Shown here piece by piece: positions 59,631 to 64,000 of a stretch of 64,000 bases of DNA (position 1 is its first letter; each line of letters opens with the position of its first letter). Location of the stretch: contig NC_058342.1 in NCBI RefSeq assembly GCF_905475395.1, positions 24,958,640 through 25,022,639 on the forward strand, given 5' to 3'. The stretch comes from Chrysoperla carnea. Taxonomy: Eukaryota; Arthropoda; Insecta; Neuroptera; Chrysopidae. A model generated the notes under the pieces. That model was not told where the DNA came from. It was given only the letters and a program-made list of their open reading frames with translations, and searched no databases. Both the position numbers and the translations under genes were made by a program.

Positions 59631-62600
59631 TATAGCTAAAACAAAATATATTTTGGGATTTGTCCTTTTTGAGTTAATTCGATCGATTTTCATCGAATTT
59701 GTTTGAAAATTTGGCATGCGATTAATCATAATAAATATAAGTGAAAATTTTTTATTTTGTTTTAAAAAGTTCTCCATTTTCATATATTTTTATTTTTTAT
59801 TTAAAAAATTAAAAAACGGCCAAGAAAAATATGATCTGAGTGCAAGCAAAAATTTAAAAAAATTATATGTCTGAATTTAGATTATATTTTGGATTTGTTT
59901 TTCTTTTTTTTTTTGTAATTTTAAAAACTAATTTTAAAGCGAAATAAAAATTAAGCTAAAAAAACCAAATAAAAAAAAAAAACAAATCAAAATTAAGCTA
60001 AGAGTGGAAATTAAGCAAAACTATAAACAAAAAGAAAAAAAATAAATAAATGCTAAAAAAATTTAATTTTGGTAACACACGAGGATATTTTTCTACCGTG
60101 CAAAAAATTTCTTTATTGATTGTAGTCTAGTGTCAGGCATAGTATGTGTCATTTGAGGATGGGTGTAAATTTTAGAGGTCAAGTTTGGGTAGATATAACA
60201 ACTACGAAAATTTTCATGGTGGGAGATTTTCCTTATAGAGGATTCGAAATATTATCAATTGCGAAAAATTGATAATTGAATATATCGTTGCAAACTTCAA
60301 AAATTTTCAAAATCGGAATAGGCAAAATAGACATCTCGTCAATTCCTATTTGAATATTGTTTTCAATGAATTTTCTATAACTATAAGCTTATCGTGCAAT
60401 TAAAAAATTTTCCAGATCAAAGAAGGTTCAAATACTACGTTTGATTCTAGACTAGTATTCTAGGTTAGTATAAAAAAAAAAAAATTAATAAAATAAAAAA
60501 GGTAAGTATTTCATTCAGATCAACAAGACCCCTATATTTTTAAGAACTATTTACACAATTTGACCTTGAGAAGTGATATACCCATAGATTATATGGCTGA
60601 ATTCATAAAACAGTAAAAATTTGTTGACAAAATACTTTGGTAAATATGCAGAAGTGTTCAATTAATGTGCAAGTAATTTCAGGTATTAAATTTTTTTGTA
60701 AATTATTTTTTCATTTTTGATGATGACATAACTTGATGAAGACAAAAAGAATACAATTTTTCGGCGTAGTTTTCGAAATATTGTTATTCAGCTTTCGATA
60801 TTTCGTAAACCAATGCACATATTGAAAAATTTCTTATTTTTCGTCTACATTCATGAAAATGTAATAAAATTTATCATTAAAGTTGAAAATAAGATAAAAA
60901 TAATCAAATAATCAACCCTTAATCTACCCTGCTCTTACATCCCTTATATGAATGGAGACACTTGGTTTTTTTCTTTTCTATATCATTGCTAATATGTTTA
61001 CTTTCTATTAAAAAGTTCTTTATTTTCATTCGTTTCAAGTGATAATTATCAAAAACTTTCAATATATGACGTTTTTTAAAATTCCTACATAAGAACAATG
61101 TATTTTATATCAAATTATCGAATTATTTTTATACCATGTACATATATGAAATATATCATAGTATATAAAGTTTAGTCCCAAGTTTGTAACGCTTAAAAAT
61201 ATTAATGATACGAACAAAATTTTGGTATAGGTGTTCATCAAACCACTTAATTAGTCCATTTCCGGCTGCCCGAACGTCTGTCTGTAGGCACGATAACTCA
61301 AAAATGAAATGAGATATCAAGCTGAAATTTTTATAGCGTGCTCACGACGTAAAAAGTGAGGCTAAAGTGAGATTTGTTTGAAAATTTTTTTGTAAACATC
61401 ACTGTTTATCCACCAGGGCTCAAATTACTTGCAAATTTTATAGTATGTATGTGTCTGTCTATGAGTGGATATCTTTATTTACTTACATGACGTCAAAAAA
61501 TAAACGATTGCGTCATCAACACTGTCTTTATATGGTATTTCAATTGTTTATTTTCGCTTGTTTTCTTAACAATTTGCATGGGATACCTAAGCTGAATTTC
61601 GGTTTAATTATTCAGTCTTCGATATTTCGATGTTTCAGTAAGCCGATATCGAATTATAACAAAATTCATTATCAAAGTTGAAAATTTGATTAAAACATTT
61701 CAATTCTTAATCTACCCTACTCTACTTTCTTAATTACTGCAAGGATGCCTTATCAAAATTAGATTCATGTCGTAAACACTTTTAATAAATATCGCAAATC
61801 GATGCACTAAATATGAACAGTGTATGGTCAGCTTTAATAATATTTTTAATTAATTAACATAGCAATAACAAAAATGAATTCTTAAGGAATATTTTCAAAA
61901 ATATTTATGTTATTTTTGTCTGTTATAGGTTAAACAAAAAAAATTTTTAATTTGCTAAAACAATTTTTGATTTGGTGACTTCATTTAATATTATCGACAT
62001 CGGTCTTCATTTTAATGGTATCGATATTGAGCCATTACAGTCAAAGATGTAATAGATTAAAGGAAATTTTTGCTTAAACATGGTGGAATGTTTTTCTTAG
62101 GTGTCAAATATCATTCGTAAACCACGAGTTAATTGCGCAAATGTTTCTACTTGGTTATAAACAATAAATTATAGTTAAATAAAAAGATCCATTGAAAGTT
62201 GACTTAAAAGAATTACACTGAAAAAACTTATGAAATCGGGACATCTCGGAGTTGGCCAATTCGAAGTTGAATCAATAGAATTATGATTCACACAAGTCTG
62301 TCAGAATCCAAATAATTATTTAGCTTACTTTAAACCAACTGCGAGAGGAAATTGAAGTTAAGTTTTAGGTGCAGTTGAGTCCACCAAATTTGAATTAGAT
62401 GAATGAATTTACTTTGGATTCAACTAAATAAATGGTACAATGAATTGATTACTATTGATTTTAGTGTCCTAAGTCTTCATGTAGTTGACACAATCGCATA
62501 TAGACTAGACATTATAGATATGTGTTCGTAGTAACCAAATCCTCTATTTAAGGTAGTACCAGCATGAAATCACTTTTCGACAGATTTGGCCGAATTTTTT

Positions 62601-63077
62601 TTCTCGGGTTTATAATAGCTTTATTTATGAATTCCTAAAATTTCATAATTTTTGACCGTTTAGATCGCGAGATATTTAAAGACAAAGTTCGCGATTTTGA
62701 GGGTCATGTCCCATTTAAAGCATGTAAAATGTCCGGTCTCTCCACTATTTTTTATGATATTATTATATATTGAAGAAAAAGTAGAAAAAAATGTTTATAC
62801 AATACAATTCTAAAAAAAAAATTTAGAAATTAATTTTCACTTTCGAGATATTAATTTTGACGTAAATTGATTGAAATTGGGACGTTGGCATAATTATTTC
62901 CCATTTTAAACGGTCAAAATTTCTGAAACTTTGGGAATTAATAGTAAGCATTATTAAATTCTTAAATTTAATTTTTCGTTAAATTCTGTCGAAAAAAAAA
63001 TTGTACCATTGCTTTAACATAGAAACTGCAAATACCATGCTGGAACTACGTTAAAGCAAACGCAAAGAGATTTTCTT
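59631..63077. other. upstream intron of the ELAV-like gene, repeats only
   Basis: Holds a dispersed-repeat copy at about 61130-61385 and a copy of the 20.5-kb duplicated unit at 61440-61560. The missing first half of RRM1 was searched for and not seen. Confidence 0.45.
61130..61385. repeat. dispersed repeat, AATTAGGTGATTTTATGAAC family (inverted)
   Basis: gtgttcatcaaaccacttaa, ttagtccatttccgg, cacgataactcaaaaatgaa and gagatatcaagctgaaattt follow in order, complementary to the copy at 19205-19345. Confidence 0.7.
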
Positions 63078-63315
63078 TTAATTCATTGATTAGCTTTATT
63101 AACACGATTATATATTCCAAATAAGTACAATTTTCCATCCATAAAATACATGACTTTAAACAAAAATCAATCTCTTTCATAGAAGTTATGATTTTGTTTA
63201 TTTAACTTCAGTGATTTTGTATCAATGAATTCATATTTTAAATTTAATCCCATTCTATTGTAAAGACAAATATTTAGCTGTACTTGTTCCAGTCATTAAT
63301 AAATTGTTTGAAAGT
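63078..63315. repeat. dispersed repeat, uninterrupted copy of 54170-54710
   Basis: Aligns on both sides of the MITE at 54.2-54.5 kb and lacks that MITE. Confidence 0.65.
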
Positions 63316-63352
63316 GTTTCTAATGTATTTCAAAATGAAACGGCCAACTTCG

Positions 63353-63650
63353 GGATAATAATAATAATAGAGTTTAACCTCCGCTTCTCTGACAAATGCC
63401 TTAATAGAGGCGACCCACATCATTATTTGTTAATCTTTATGTATTTAACTACAGATATACAATTAAATTTTATGATGTGGGTGGAATCGGTTACTTCGTT
63501 CTTATCCAAGTGACGACAATGTGATCAATTCTACCGCCCCCATTAATTATATTTGCTCACACTGCCGCTGCCTAGATTCGAACCCGTAACCACCCAGTCA
63601 GCAGGCCAAACGGTCAAAGATAAACGCCTTAGACCGCTCGACCACTGAGC
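63353..63650 (-). mobile_element. tRNA-derived SINE, second type, with ATT-repeat tail
   Basis: On the minus strand GCTCAGTGGTCGAGCGGTCT (A-box region) and GGGTTCGAATCT (B box) show a Ser/Leu-type tRNA head. The 3' end is an (ATT)n run. The flanks cggccaacttcg (63341-63352) and cggttaacttcg (63651-63662) form a 12-bp target duplication with two mismatches. This is not a functional tRNA gene, because the cloverleaf is not maintained. Confidence 0.8.
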
Positions 63651-64000
63651 CGGTTAACTTCGCAATGAGGTTGTCATTATATTATCTTTTTTCAGTGTAC
63701 AGTTCCAACAGAATTTAGTTAAATAATAAATAGAAGTTAAGAGATGCATCATGTTAAACAACAAATTGTTTTGACCTCCGATTGTAATATCTTCCAATTT
63801 GAATTTTTTATGAGGGAAAAATCGATTCTTGAAATTTTATTACAGTAATTAGAAATGTAAGCTCCCCGTCGAGCAGAGAAAGTGTAATAAACGTAAACTG
63901 ATAATGAATAAAACATATAAATAAATTTTCTCATGATATTCTAGAATGTGACAGCCTAGTGAAGAATGAAATGAACCATGCACTCATAAACTAATCGTAA

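Noticed and set aside
63556-63655. tRNA-like sequence with A and B boxes
   Set aside because: As a tRNA gene: the cloverleaf is not maintained, and it is the head of a SINE with a target duplication.

Overview
This window looks like nuclear DNA of an insect. It is strongly AT-rich, the genes have introns with GT..AG boundaries, and the spacers hold many MITEs, a tRNA-derived SINE family and a LINE with an RNase H domain. The order cannot be fixed from the sequence. A fly is possible, but the repeats alone do not prove it. No bacterial genes, CRISPR arrays or rRNA genes are visible.

Three protein-coding genes can be reconstructed exon by exon. (1) 4006-9881, minus strand: a complete vezatin-like gene with six coding exons and 657 codons. 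(2) 11998-14954, plus strand: a complete short nischarin-like gene (PX domain plus leucine-rich repeats) with three coding exons and 466 codons. It is head-to-head with vezatin, with 2.1 kb between the start codons. (3) 35917-58394, minus strand: the 3' part of an ELAV/Hu-family neuronal RNA-binding protein gene (fne/Elavl2-like). It covers the second half of RRM1, all of RRM2, the hinge and RRM3. The upstream exons lie beyond the right edge of the window.

The most interesting biology is in the ELAV-like gene. Two 39-nt microexons not obvious from long ORFs can be read on the minus strand. One, at 48289-48327, would insert 13 residues into the loop just before RNP1 of RRM2. The other, at 38893-38931, would insert 13 residues into the hinge before RRM3. 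The RRM1 exon has an in-frame choice of 3' splice sites that would add 10 residues at the matching loop before RNP1 of RRM1. The gene therefore seems built to vary the same loop in two tandem RRMs, plus the hinge. The transcript is U-rich next to both microexons, which would suit ELAV autoregulation.

The remaining sequence is mostly repeats. A 5'-truncated LINE and a tRNA-headed SINE share the same 3' end, and both finish in TTAGG-like pentamers (CCTAA on the element strand). Four complete and one truncated long palindromic elements flanked by TA occur, four of the five inside ELAV-gene introns or its upstream part. There are pogo-like elements with CAGTGGAACCT-type ends, short arrays of a diverged satellite of about 130-165 bp, tandem duplications, and a degraded hAT transposase fragment. 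The 14955-35916 stretch between nischarin and the ELAV stop codon has no recognisable protein gene. Its right part is presumably ELAV 3' UTR, of unknown length.
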